Source: Diphasiastrum complanatum | Taxonomy: Eukaryota; Streptophyta; Lycopodiopsida; Lycopodiales; Lycopodiaceae | NCBI GenBank assembly: GCA_029204225.1 | Contig: CM055113.1 | Location: 7,285,852 to 7,349,851, forward strand | Length of the DNA: 64,000 nucleotides | Direction: 5' to 3' | Shown here: positions 45,152-57,169 of the stretch, piece after piece | Position numbering within the stretch: the first letter of the stretch is position 1 | How the letters are laid out: each line of letters starts with the position of its first letter | Notes under the pieces: model-generated | The model's database searches: none | The model's input: the letters and a program-made list of their open reading frames with translations, nothing else | Told to the model about the DNA's origin: nothing | Made by a program: the position numbers and the translations under genes

Positions 45152-46466
45152 GTTTGTGTTCTTACTGCAGGCATTTTCAGCATTTACTAAATAGTGTGAA
45201 TGTTTAAAATGCAGCTTTTTGCCTATGATACAGTTAAGACTTTTCTTACTTCAAAACCAAAGGTGCAATCTCTCATACATCTTCCAGCATCTACAGTTGC
45301 TGGAGCAACAGCTGGGGTTTGCTCAACTTTGTGCACTTACCCATTGGAATTGCTAAAGACTCGAGTAACAATTCAGGTAAGTATAATTTTGCTGAGAATA
45401 ATTTGGAAAAGCAGTGCAGTCTTAAATGGAAAACATCAGATTTAGCAGTTGGCTATTTGAATCAAGATCAAGACGTTATCTTATTGCAACTGTAGCTTGA
45501 ATGAAGCACTTCAAATGCTATGCCTGGTCATCAGCTGTTTACAAAAATCACGATTCACTACTTCAAGGTAAAGGATGCTGTTGTCGCCAAAGCTTTGTTT
45601 CACATGTGTTGAGTGTGCTATGTGTCGCTTTTATGAAAATGTGAAAATAATGAACTCATAAAGTTAAACACTGTATACTTCTAGATTTTCCTTGAACCTT
45701 GTACTATCTATAATAGTTTACATATAAAACACAAATTTATACACTTGTCTTTGTTTCCTTATTCGGAAAGGCCACACATTTAATGGAAGATACTGTTATG
45801 AAGAGAATTGACACGATATTCAATCAAGGAGAGAAAGTGCCTTGCCGCTTAAATAATAATCATATCAATTTATTTGTGATAAGAAGGCTTCATCTCCTGG
45901 TTTATCCAGGCATTCTAGAGACCGTTCCAAATGGGAATTTGTGACTCTTATGCATGGGCCTTTTATCATATAGTGTGCTGAGCACTAAATCTAAGCAAAG
46001 TACCGAAGTAGAACTGATCACCCTCCATTAAGTGTTTTGCTGGTAAGATCTACTTTCCTATCCTCAAGGTTTGGAGTTTGGTTCCACGCAGCTGCACAGA
46101 GGGCACGGAAGAAAAAAGTAAAGAAGATTGTGATCATTTTTGTTGCAAGCTCTCAAGGCTTGCAGGGAGGTTTTATGTTGCAACACGTGCTTGTTATGAG
46201 AAGAAGAAGTACAAAATGCAGAAGATTATTGTACTCAAAATAGTACTATAGATGAGAAAAAGTATGTACAATTCCAACTGACCGTGTACAAAATCACATA
46301 AAGTGCCATGAATATTAAAAGATTGCCAAGATATGATCTATTGTGGTCATCCTCTTGCTCAGAGAGCATGTAGAACATCATACTGTGAAAAAAATGAGCT
46401 GACACGCGATCTGCAGCTTGTGGGTGCTCGTGTAGTGTTCGCCCATTTTTGCTATTGTGGCGGCTC

Positions 46467-46508
<42 letters not shown>

Positions 46509-47198
46509 TTTATATATTTTTAGTTGAGGAGTTTTGGGTCCTTTTAGAAGTTTGATTGATACTTTTTTGATAAGAGACTTTGTAGTAAATGTAACAAATG
46601 CATATCTCTCCGTTATGAATTTGTTGAAGTTTTTGTGGATTTTATAGAAGAGAAGATAAAAACCTGCCTTAATACAGTTTTATCATTGTTGCAGCATGGT
46701 GTCTATGACAATGTCTTCCATGCTTTTATGAAGATATGTCGAGAAGAAGGGGCAAAGGAGCTCTACAGAGGACTTGCACCCAGTCTAATTGGTGTAGTGC
46801 CTTATGCTGCGACTAACTATTTTGCTTATGAAAGTTTGAGAAAAATCTACAAAAATGTCACTAACCAAGAGTTTGTAGGAAATTTTGCAACTCTTTTGAT
46901 TGGTTCAGCTGCTGGTGCCATTGCAAGTGCTACAACTTTCCCTTTGGAAGTAGCCAGGAAGCATATGCAAGTGGGTGCTCTGAGTGGAAGGCAAGTCTAT
47001 GGTAATGTTTTTCACGCTCTTTCCAGCATACTTGAACACGAAGGTCCCGCTGGCCTTTACAGAGGGCTTGGAGCGAGCTGCATGAAACTTATGCCTGCGG
47101 CAGGAATTTCGTTTATGTGCTATGAAGCATGCAAAAGACTTATAATAGAGGAAGAAAATGAACAAAAGTCTCGAAAGGGACCTGCAGTCAGCGTCTGA
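36988..47198 (+). CDS. BT1: Brittle-1-type mitochondrial carrier family transporter (three exons)
   Basis: Predicted exons 36988-37548, 45215-45376 and 46695-47198, all GT-AG and phase 0, giving 408 codons. After a basic, Ser-rich N-terminal extension of about 115 residues (possible plastid or mitochondrial targeting), the protein has the three repeats of the mitochondrial carrier family. Each has a PxE signature: PLETIRTHL (residues 136-144), PLELLKTRV (230-238), PLEVARKHM (324-332), followed by EGWQGLFRGN, EGAKELYRGL and EGPAGLYRGL. Length and sequence fit Brittle-1 proteins, which carry adenine nucleotides or, in cereal endosperm plastids, ADP-glucose; which substrate applies here cannot be told. 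The first ATG in frame is at 36988. Intron 1 is 7.7 kb and full of antisense retrotransposon relics; intron 2 is 1.3 kb. Confidence 0.93.
37549..39420 (+). other. Intron 1 of the BT1-like gene, 5' part
   Basis: Starts with the donor GTGTGC. The sequence is AT-rich without a coding signal or recognised repeat until the copia relic near 39.4 kb. Confidence 0.6.
39430..42110 (-). mobile_element. Copia relic I inside intron 1 of BT1
   Basis: Minus strand, from right to left: gag (THEELNGLL-like segment and DTR-DFKEHGLFFQKQ around 41.8-41.9 kb), protease region (TPHCDWFSQFKKSS, VLFVPRLKKNLL, 41482-41243), integrase core (ELAHPNFCGPMQTI, YFLIFVDDHTRKVWAYF, 41061-40846) and RNase H (DRRSTTGCSFNLG, LSSTEAEYRATT, 39762-39436). 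RT is largely gone. A (CT)34 tract at 40261-40328 interrupts it. All frames are broken. Confidence 0.85.
40261..40328. repeat. (TC)n microsatellite
   Basis: Pure TC run of 34 units within the copia relic in intron 1. Confidence 0.98.
42480..43656 (-). mobile_element. Ty3/gypsy relic J: gag and protease
   Basis: On the minus strand a PBS-like TGGTATTAGAGCC (43656-43644) precedes broken gag, a Lys-rich stretch with zinc knuckle CFSCNKHGHQAKWC (about 43075), and the end of the retropepsin region (MNLDRTDVILGYEW, 42706-42497). No RT or integrase remains. It lies antisense in intron 1 of BT1. Confidence 0.8.
43657..44088 (-). repeat. Probable 5' LTR of gypsy relic J
   Basis: On the minus strand it starts TGTCATGCCCACG at 44088 and runs to the PBS at 43656, about 432 bp. 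No second copy was found, so only one end of the element survives. The exact 3' end is uncertain because AAAG stands where CA is expected. Confidence 0.6.
44089..45066 (+). other. Intron 1 of the BT1-like gene, 3' part
   Basis: Non-coding. Holds a 25-bp direct repeat (GGATCCAGATTGAGAGTGG...) at 44114-44138 and 44216-44240, and a cluster of GGAAC/GTTCC words at 44718-44768. Confidence 0.6.
45067..45150. repeat. (GA)n microsatellite next to BT1 exon 2
   Basis: Pure GA run of about 41 units, ending 65 bases before the start of exon 2 at 45215. Confidence 0.98.
45377..46694 (+). other. Intron 2 of the BT1-like gene
   Basis: Donor GTAAGT, acceptor TTGTTGCAG. Contains a compound (TG)10(AG)10 microsatellite at about 46467-46507 and no recognised element. 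Confidence 0.8.
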
Positions 47199-48700
47199 AT
47201 TAAGTGGACATTTCCATATGAGTATCGGATTCCTTTGGCCTATTTTGCCACGTGTTCGTTGCCTCACACAGATCCTGTGCCACGTGTGCACGTGCAAGGT
47301 GTTCGTTGCCTCACACAGATCCTGTAAATGTCAATTATTTGGTATGGTATCAGTTTTGACTGTCACCATGTCAGCAGTTGAAGCACTGTTGACATCTTTT
47401 TGGGATAGAATTATTTTTCGAAATTTTATCGCTGCTAGAACTTTGATGTAGCAAGCAGAATTGAGAAACAGAATACATGTTAGCAGCTATCAAATACCAC
47501 CATTTTCTCTATTATGACGATGTTGCAGGAACTTTGTAGATATTCATGTGCATGGGCAACTAGTCTGTATAACACCAATAAGGTGGATGATATGAATAAA
47601 GGAAAATTCTATTGGCTTGTCACGTTATATTACTCTGAAAGTACTTCTACAAATTTATTCATATATGGTAGATCACTGATAATGAAAAAAGTTACAGATT
47701 ATGACTTGCAAAACGACATTGTTATGTTGTAAGGCATTCTCATCACAATGTACATATTGGTCTTGAGAAGTGTTACCTTCATGACAAGTACATCTTTTCT
47801 CCATGATCTTCGATCTTCTCTTGCTGCCCCTTTATTCATAAAGTCTTTGGAGAATCTCTCATACATTCTTTGCTGATGTAGCGCACACGCTTTATCATTC
47901 GTGGTGGTTGGCATGAGTGTGTGTGTGCTTGCATGTTACCTTGTCACAGGAGTTTAGATCTGAGTCGGAGTTGTATGCTATTTAGTTGTTCTCTGAAGGT
48001 AGTAACTTCAGCTTTCAAATGGTCAGGCAAAGAAATCTCAATACTTCATTAGCAAGTTTTTTAGATCTGCCAACTTTTTCCATTCAAGCCACTTCCCCAT
48101 GTAAACTAATCTCTCATACTCCCTTGGTTTTGCAAGATATATTTGTTTCAACTTGGCTAGGCCTTTATAGGAAGGGGAGAATTAAAATGAGATGAATTGG
48201 GCTCTTTTTTAGCTTGGATAAGCAATACTATAAGCTCATCAAGAATGTTGTCCTTGAAGTACTAGGGTATGTAGTGCAAGGAGGAAATTGGGATTGGGAA
48301 GCTTTGTCTTGCATTTGTTGAGAGTGCTAGGAAGAGGAGACTATTCAACAACATCCCACTTGATTTTGGAATACGTCAAAGCTCTCCCTCTTTGCTAGAA
48401 TCAGCTATTTCATTCGTTATGTCGTCCATAAGCCTAGTACACCATTTTGGCAACTTACGTTGAGGCAATCCACTGCGAGTTGAGTAGGTGAGAAAAGCCT
48501 AATCAGAGAGTTTTTTTTTTCAAAATAGCACTGCTGAATCTTCGCCAAGCCAATCTTTGCCTAGGAAACCTTCACTAGTACTATTTTTAGGTTCTAATTT
48601 TCTAGATCAAGTCTCTATCAAAATTTGGATCAAATTTGATACAATATGATTTGGATTCTGAGAAATTTTTCATTTTTGAGAAGTATCGATTGATTAAATT
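47199..48700 (+). other. 3' UTR of BT1-like gene and spacer
   Basis: A 27-bp direct duplication (GTGTTCGTTGCCTCACACAG...) at 47252-47278 and 47299-47325 surrounds CACGTG words. An AATAAA at about 47595 could be a polyadenylation signal, but several AT-rich alternatives exist. After 47750 no gene was recognised. Confidence 0.45.
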
Positions 48701-48777
48701 TCAAAATCTTTTTCACGATATAGAAATCTGATTCTTGAAAAGTGGAATAGATCTAGCAGATCTGATCTGAGATAGTT

Positions 48778-49756
48778 TTGATTGAAAATATAGATCCAAT
48801 CTCATTGTTTGCTCGGTTTAACTCTGTGAAGATGGCTGTCCCTGGAGCTGCCCTTGGAGGTGTTCCTCAAGAAGTCAATCCAATCATTGTTAGAAGAGCA
48901 CCCCATTTGGATCTACCCAAATACAATGGATTAACAGATCCAGTTAGATTTCTTCAGATCTATGCTGAATCTTGTGAAGTCTATGGCAAAATTTTTTCCC
49001 AAAATAAACTTAAGCTTTTTCCTATGGCCTTAACAGACGCAACGCAAGATTGGTACTATAATCAAGATGAAACTGATCATATAGATTGGGAGATTGTTAA
49101 ACGAGCTCTTATCACATGGTTCAGACCTCGAAAGTTTATGGAAGACCCTTTTCTACTTTTAAGTAAAATTAAAATGGGAAAGTGAGAAATGGTTCAAGAT
49201 TACATTGAACGAGTGAAACGCCTCAGATCTGAGTGCAAACCTGAGCTGATTAATGAAAATGGCATGATTATGTGGTTTCCATAATGAGTACGCACTTTTG
49301 CAAAATGCTATGGATGATGCAATTCGGGAGGATGATGAAGATTCAGACGATGAGCCGAATATCAGTATGTTGCCTTAAGTAGCAGGGCAGACCACTACAA
49401 CATCCACCACTATTGCATCAACAAATGTCAATGCTACTACAGAAATGATGCTCAATGAATTGGAGAAACTTGGAAAGAACCAACCGAAACAGATGGAAAC
49501 GTTGCAGTCACAATTTGATGAGAAGATCAAAGCATTGGAAGATTTCGATGGGCAAGCGAACAAGGAACTTGAGAAGTTTGCGAAGTCTTTTTCCACCAGG
49601 GAAAATGTCTGGTGTTTTATTTTTATAGGAAATCACACAGTGAATGAGTGTCCTCAATTGAAAAAACGAATGGAAATCAGTGTATGCCATTTGTGTAATT
49701 CGCCTGATCATGAGACTGCTTTTTGCAACTTCAATCCTCGGGGGGAGAGTTCTTGA
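48778..49756 (+). pseudogene. Ty3/gypsy relic K: gag
   Basis: 48778-49185 encodes a gag domain related to that of element E: HLDLPKYNGLTDPVRFLQIY, LFPMALTDATQDWYYNQ and WEIVKRALITWFRPRKF. A stop at 49185 and frameshifts follow. 49445-49756 has a coiled-coil-like stretch and two Cys-rich motifs (ending NECPQ and CHLCNSPDHETAFC). The frame is not intact. Confidence 0.8.
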
Positions 49757-50407
49757 AGTTGGTGCCAAAAGCAAAAGAAGTCTTAGCACAAAAGTTAGCC
49801 CAAGCAGAACCAAAAGTCCATCAAGAGCCGCTTTTTTGTGCTGGATTTGAAGAATCTAATGAAGTACTCCATGTCGGAGCCGCTTGGAAAAGTGAACAAA
49901 AAAATATCACTCTACCAATACAGCATAGACAATTTTCTAAGGAAGCAGTTGTGATAGATGGCGGTTTAGGAGTTAACCTGATTTCTACAAGGCTATGTGC
50001 AAAATGGGGCCTTACAAAGATCAAGCTTGCTACATTTGCCATTAAGGTAGCTGATCACGACAGTTCGTCTGCGAGGGATGGTTGAACATATACATGTCAG
50101 AATTGCGGGAGTACAGTTTGTCATTACTTTCGTAGTAATGGACTTACCATAAGCACCAAATGTCTACCGAGTCCTATTGGGACGTCCATGGTTATGAGTT
50201 GTGCAAGTAGTTTATAACTGGGGTACTAGGAGAATCACTTTTGAAAGTTGTGAACGTGCAGTCAAACTTGACCCTGCAACTTGGACTATCAGACCAATGG
50301 TTCAGAAAGAGGATGATGATTCCTCAACAACGGATCATACTTGTGACCGACCAGAGATACTTGTGACCGACCAGAGATTCTCAAATGGATACTATCAGCT
50401 GGAATGA
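49723..50407 (+). pseudogene. Ty3/gypsy relic K: aspartic protease region
   Basis: The frame 49723-50085 contains the retropepsin-like motif VVIDGGLGVNLIS, with DGG where many elements have DSG, followed by LCAKWGLTKIK. The continuation around 50140-50230 reads YRVLLGRPWL in another frame, the usual end of a gypsy protease. No RT follows: the element was truncated here or interrupted by the sequence at 50.5 kb. Confidence 0.72.
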
Positions 50408-50542
50408 AGCTTAATCAATGAGATTTGAGTGAGATTTTATTATTGGATCAAACCTTGGATACACTGATCACTTTTCCATTGAATGTGCTGAATTTAGCTT
50501 GGATATCAACGGAACCTATACCAGCTAGTTAGAGAATCGAGA

Positions 50543-51761
50543 ATGAATAATCATATGAATATAGATTTGTGGGTGGATGGATCAATTTGTCCTAATGATC
50601 CAGCTACCAATTTGTGTCCAGATTTTAAGTCCGTAACTCATCTTCTCAGATATGTATGTGAAGGAAATAGCGGATTACTTGGATATTGTCAAAGGTTGCA
50701 TGATATTGGAATGCATAGCATATCTTGTCTTAATTAACAATTACAATTTGCTAATCAACAATTGCAACGTGCAAATCAACAATTGCTTCATTATGTACAA
50801 CACACTAGTGCTGAAAACAATGCATTCAAGAATGCTATGTCAGAGTTGAATGCTACTGTCACTACTCTTCGGGGATCAAACCAAAAAATGTTAGAATCCA
50901 TGGAAAAGTTGCGATCGGAGAGTTTAAAATCTGCCGTTGATATAAAAGTTATCAATAAGACAATGATGAAGAGGAAAAGAAAGAGAGTACCGATGAAGAA
51001 TATTGATGACTTATCTACACATAGCAGCAATTAGAAAATAAGAATTTGAACATTCAAGTATGTTGTCATATAAATTGTTTATCTGATTTGTATATGTCAT
51101 TTAAATTTGATTTGCACTTGATAACAGAGATTATTTATTTACCAAATATAATTTGAGTTTCATATGTTTGTTGCAGATCATGTTTGGTGGCAAAGAACTA
51201 TTTAACAGATCGTTCATGCATTGGATCATCTTTAAGTCATGTTTTACCAAGAAAGTCAACAAAGGAAATGATAAAAATGCTCGGTTTGAAAAAATGAAAA
51301 ATGAATTTGTAGAGACTGTTTTGATTAAGGTTCAATCATACTTGGATGCGAATGTGATACAAGGTGCATGTGATGTATCTAGAATTAGCATAAATGCTTA
51401 TTCTACTTTTTTTAGAATAGTTAAAGAAGCTTTTTCTCAAGTGATGGTGAAGAAAATTTATCTTTCGCGTCCATATCGGGTAAGATTAGCTAGAAATTTT
51501 TATAATGACGGAATGTTCAAAGTAGTTGGCCAACCACTTCATATAGCTAAATTATACAAATCTGAATATGGTGAGCTCAATTACAACGATTGCAATAATA
51601 TTTTCCTTGATATTGAAAATGTTCTAAAATACATTATTCGATTCCATAAACTAGACGAACATCAAGTAATTGTAACTCAAGTATTAAGATTGGCCTACAT
51701 GAACCCAGCTGAGAATGTTATTTCGACCTCATGTATCTCATACGCTTATTACCCCAAGTGA
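50543..51761 (+). pseudogene. Unrecognised two-part gene-like sequence with coiled coil
   Basis: Part 1 (50543-51034) is one frame broken only by a TAA at 50735. After it comes a coiled-coil-like stretch (FANQQLQRANQQLLHYVQ, MLESMEKLRSESLKSAV) ending in a basic KRKRKR. Part 2 is open from an acceptor-like TTTGTTGCAG at 51176 to the stop at 51761, about 195 residues. It has no motif I know: MFGGKELFNRSFMHW, ARFEKMKNEFVETVLI, VKKIYLSRPYRVRLARNF. The 140-base AT-rich gap between the parts looks like an intron. The function is unknown. It could be a decayed host gene, a captured gene or a transposon accessory frame. Confidence 0.4.
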
Positions 51762-51801
51762 AATGGTATGCAGGTCATTCAGATATCAAGTTAATAAATA
51801 C

Positions 51802-53204
<1,403 letters not shown>

Positions 53205-56160
53205 CTAAGTTACTAGCTCCCACATGGTTTTCCATCTTTCAGGAATTACCATGGGGCTCACAGATATAAATCTCAGTCTAGCACTAACAATTTTCGTGCT
53301 CTCAGACTCGGCTCTCAACTTCATCTCTGCTAGAAGCCCTTTTGAGTGGAGAGGTTCTTCATAACCACCTCGGGGCATGGCATCAGCTAACATCATCCTC
53401 CCCTATATTGTTGCAGGTCCCACTGCATTGCTTCCGCTTTGATGTATGGTCCTTTGGAAGGCATGGATTTGCACTTGCCTACGTAAACCCAAGAACTTTA
53501 TTGGCTTCGTTTCTTGGGTGCCTCGACAAAACTTCAAGTTGCAACAGCTTTTCAGGATAGCCCTACATAACTAAGAGTCTCTTGCTTTTCCTTGTCAGCT
53601 TTTCTTTTATCAAGAGATTTCTTGTAGCCGACCTTTCTTTTGATGGCTTCAAATGTGATGAGCCTCGTTTGCGCCCAACGGAATAGGTCCCAAGTACGAC
53701 TTCATTCCAGATATGAACTTATTTCCATACCACTTCTCGAGCATTTGCACATACTGGCTGGAAGTAAATGCGGCTAAAAAATATAGCCTTGCCATCATCA
53801 AATGCGCATCTTCTATTTGCAAAGGCTGGTTGATGTCCAACCTGACGGGTGGCAGTCCTTTATCCCAATAGCACTCTAATGTCGCAAGAAAGATTATGGA
53901 TAAGCAATAGCTAGCACTTTCTTGGACTACAATATCTGCACTTCCCCTATAAGTATATCCAAACTTTAGGAGCACGTCTTGATACTTTACAAGGGTCAAT
54001 TCCTGAAATTATAGGGACTTGTTGCTCGGCTGGCTTTGTTTTCTCCCAAAATCTCTTCTCTTGATCGGCACGTAGTAGGGATCAGTCCTTTTCTAGCTCG
54101 GTGATCTTAGGTACTCTTGTAGCTGCTCATCGTTATTTAGCAGCATTACAATCCTCCAGAAGGGTTGTGGTCGTAGGGCGTTCACAAGGCTACTGAGCTT
54201 TGGATACTCTTCAACCGTTACTTTCTTTGTCTTACATATGCAAGAATGAATATTCATGATGGATTCAATTCTTCATATAATCTTTGGGCTAACTCCAAAT
54301 TTTGTTGAGCCTCGTACAACATCAAGGTTTCCTTTGATTTCCTATAACAGCCAACTGGTAGGTTGCCGAATTCTTCAAGCTTAACAGGGAGAAATGTTCC
54401 ATCAAACAGTTCCTGAGTTAACTTTTCATCTTCATCTAAATCACTACGAAGTGTGATTTCCTTACAAAAGCAAGCTGGAAATCTTATAAAAGAACTTTTA
54501 ACATAAAGATTCTAGACAACAAACAAATTCTCTGCTGCAAAAGTTTCAAACTGCCAGAACGAATATGTACAAAAGTGCCTATAACGATTTGCCTTTCTTC
54601 GATCTTGTAGATTGTGTCGAATTTCTGCAAAATAGTCAGCAAGATTTCGCTCCCAATCCACGTAAACACTAAAAAGTTCTGGATACACCATATTTACATT
54701 AAGTTCTGGATACACCATATTTACATTGATAAGCAATCCAGCTTCATCAAAAGCACCTATGTGCGCAACATCTTTTGGTTTGTACAATTGCAACTATGAC
54801 TTATGCTTCCAAAATTGTCGCTTATTGTCTTCATTTCGCAAAAATTGATATTCTTTAATATGACTGTATTCTAAGACATACATAACAGAAGAACCTATGT
54901 ACAACTCAGCTGATCCGAAAGGCTCGATTGTGAATTTTCATTATGCCGCAACAGAGACATCCTTTCTGCTCGATAGATAATTGGGTCCATAACCAGAGAA
55001 AGTCATCCTTTTTCCATGGTGTCTTCCAGTCGTCGAAGGCAATGCCTACTGCGCCTGGTAGCATCATATAATCCACACGCCATTGTAATTCAATGTTAAA
55101 AGCTTGTGGACACCACTTCCAGAATCGATCAGTAAATGCATTGAAACTTTCGGCACATAGCTTCGACTAGTGTCGACGTGGTTGCTTCGTCTAAGTAGTT
55201 GTTGTTGCCATGTCTTGAGTTTGTAACTTGGCAGCTAACTTTTGATCTTCCAGCTGCTGCTTGAGATCAGACAACTCATGTTCAAGCTTGTCAACCTTCG
55301 CTACTGCCTCCAAGTATTATGGACGGTGAGCAACTTCCGAACAGACAGGAATGGACTTAAGTTGCTATGTCAGATCATCAATTCTCAACAGAGCCTATAA
55401 GTATTCGTCATGAGAATCCGGCCCGCTACATGTCTAGGTGGCTTTAATAGACAACTCCTTCAACTCCACCAACTCTTCTTCGACTAGCGCCTTCGCATCT
55501 TCGAGCGGATGTAGGAACTCGACTCAAATATTATCTAGCATCTAACCTTGGAGTTCGTTTAGTTTCGAGAGATCTATCGTGATAGAACCTGCATTGCTTG
55601 CATAGAGCAAGCACAATTTCTATCTTTATTCGTGTCGCTCGCTCATCCTACAAATGTTTTTGGAGAGCGACATTGTGCTTATTGGCATCCAACATTTGTT
55701 GTTTTAAAGAATCAATAGTAGTTTGATAATTGACAGACTTGGCCTCAATCGTCTTATTGATTTCCTTCAAAGAATCAGCTTCCTTGGTTGCGGAATGAAG
55801 CTATGTTTTGAGTAAACAATTTTGGTCGATCAGCTTGGTGTTGTCTGATGCGAGCAAATCAATTTTCTCATAAGACTCTTTGAGAGAGTCTTGAAACTTT
55901 TGCTCTACTTCTATCAGGTCCATGATATTCCTCTGATTATATCGATCATCAGCCACTAAATTCTTGGCTATACTGGTCATGGAAGTGAACCATCAAGGCT
56001 GGTTGTCAGGTTCATCATCATCTTCATCAGCTGTCCCAATGTCGCCTACTGCAGTTGTTTCATCCGAGGCACTTGAGTTCTTTTGCTTTTGTGAGGTTGA
56101 AGTAGAGGTTGGCTTTGTTGATTCGTAGGTCCATCTGCATCCATGGCAATGGTAGTGGCA
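53205..56160 (-). pseudogene. Unrecognised long decayed reading frame: coiled coil and C-terminal part
   Basis: Continues the frame that begins at 57006. From about 56100 the minus strand encodes a Ser/Thr-rich then acidic linker (ADEDDDEPDNQP) and a long coiled coil (FQDSLKESYEKIDLLASDN, EADSLKEINKTIEAKSVNY). Further coherent segments follow: FGSAELYIGSSVMYVLEYSH (about 54.9 kb), VYVDWERNLADYFAEIRHN, LTQELFDGTFLPVKLEEFG, WYGNKFISGMKSYLGPIPLG, and lastly MLADAMPRGGYEEPLHSKG with KIVSARLRFISVSPMVIPE. At least a dozen stops interrupt it, several of them explained by C to T changes. No family recognised. Confidence 0.4.
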
Positions 56161-57006
56161 CCATCAACATCCGTAGCAGTTATAGTTGTTGCTTGGATTG
56201 GTGGTGCAAGCGTTGTTGTGGTTGTTGTGGCAGGTCAGAAGACTAGATAGGTCGATTGGTGTTGGGGGCAACAGTCTTCCCATCAACAAACTTTTCTCCT
56301 GGTCGATTAAGACTCCAAAATGCTCACACAGATGCGAAACATGTGCTTCTACTGCTAAAATTTTTTCATGTTTGATCCACCTTAAAAATGCCTTGTATGC
56401 AATGATGCCAAAGCATACAAGATTGTCGGCTAGAGCATCCAATAAATACCCAAAATTCTACACCGAAATAGTAGCATTCGCATCTGTTAAAAAGATAACT
56501 TGATTGGCATATTCACAAAACACTTTCAATGTGGCGTCCTTGATCATCGAAATTGTATAGCCCTTCGTAGGTATGAAACAGTTGTTCAGAAAATAGGTGT
56601 CTTCATCCACTGCATCTATGTTTGTAAAAATAATTTTACCATCAAGTGGTAATCCTAGAGTCGTGGAGAACACTTCCTCAGAGACAGTAAAAAACTTGCC
56701 TCGCACATGAATTTTAAAATCCGCATCAGATACTGAGTGGATGAAATTCATGAACTCAGTACTGACTTCAGAAAGGATGATTGAAGGTTTCACTTTCAAG
56801 CTTCCTAATTTGCATTGATCCAGAAAGGACTGGATTGATGCCAGCCAGACTCCTATGCATGCTTTCCAGGTGATAGAAGAGCTGGATCCAAAAGCCATTT
56901 TGTCGAATAATTGACGAAAGCTCCAAAGATCGCAACAGGTCGTAATAGAATGCTTGATCGCAAAGATAGTGATCGAAAGTAATGTAACAAAGCATAAAAA
57001 ATACAA
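56161..57006 (-). pseudogene. Unrecognised long decayed reading frame: N-terminal globular part
   Basis: Two runs in the same frame, 57006-56458 and 56457-56164, are separated by a single TAG after NATISV. The likely start is the Met of MAFGSSSSITWKACIGVW at about 56898. The run includes SEVSTEFMNFIHSVSDADF, HVRGKFFTVSEEVFSTTLGL and PLDGKIIF, then VCFGIIAYKAFLRWIKHEK and HLCEHFGVLIDQEKSLLMG. The pattern (globular start with LGLPLDG, later coiled coil) resembles plant proteins annotated as putative plant transposon protein, but I cannot confirm it without a profile search. Confidence 0.42.
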
Positions 57007-57169
57007 GACGAAAGTGTGAGGAGGAAAATAGAAAATGACTGTGATATGCAGTGGTAGTGTAGAGAGAATGATGACTTGTCATGATGACGTGACATCTGTC
57101 ATGTCTGTTATTAAGGGCGTGCATGGCTCATAGTTTTAAAATATGATTTGACAAATCAGTCTGAATGAT

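Noticed and set aside
46905-47297. 130-residue minus-strand frame
   Set aside because: Antisense shadow of BT1 exon 3 with no recognisable motif.
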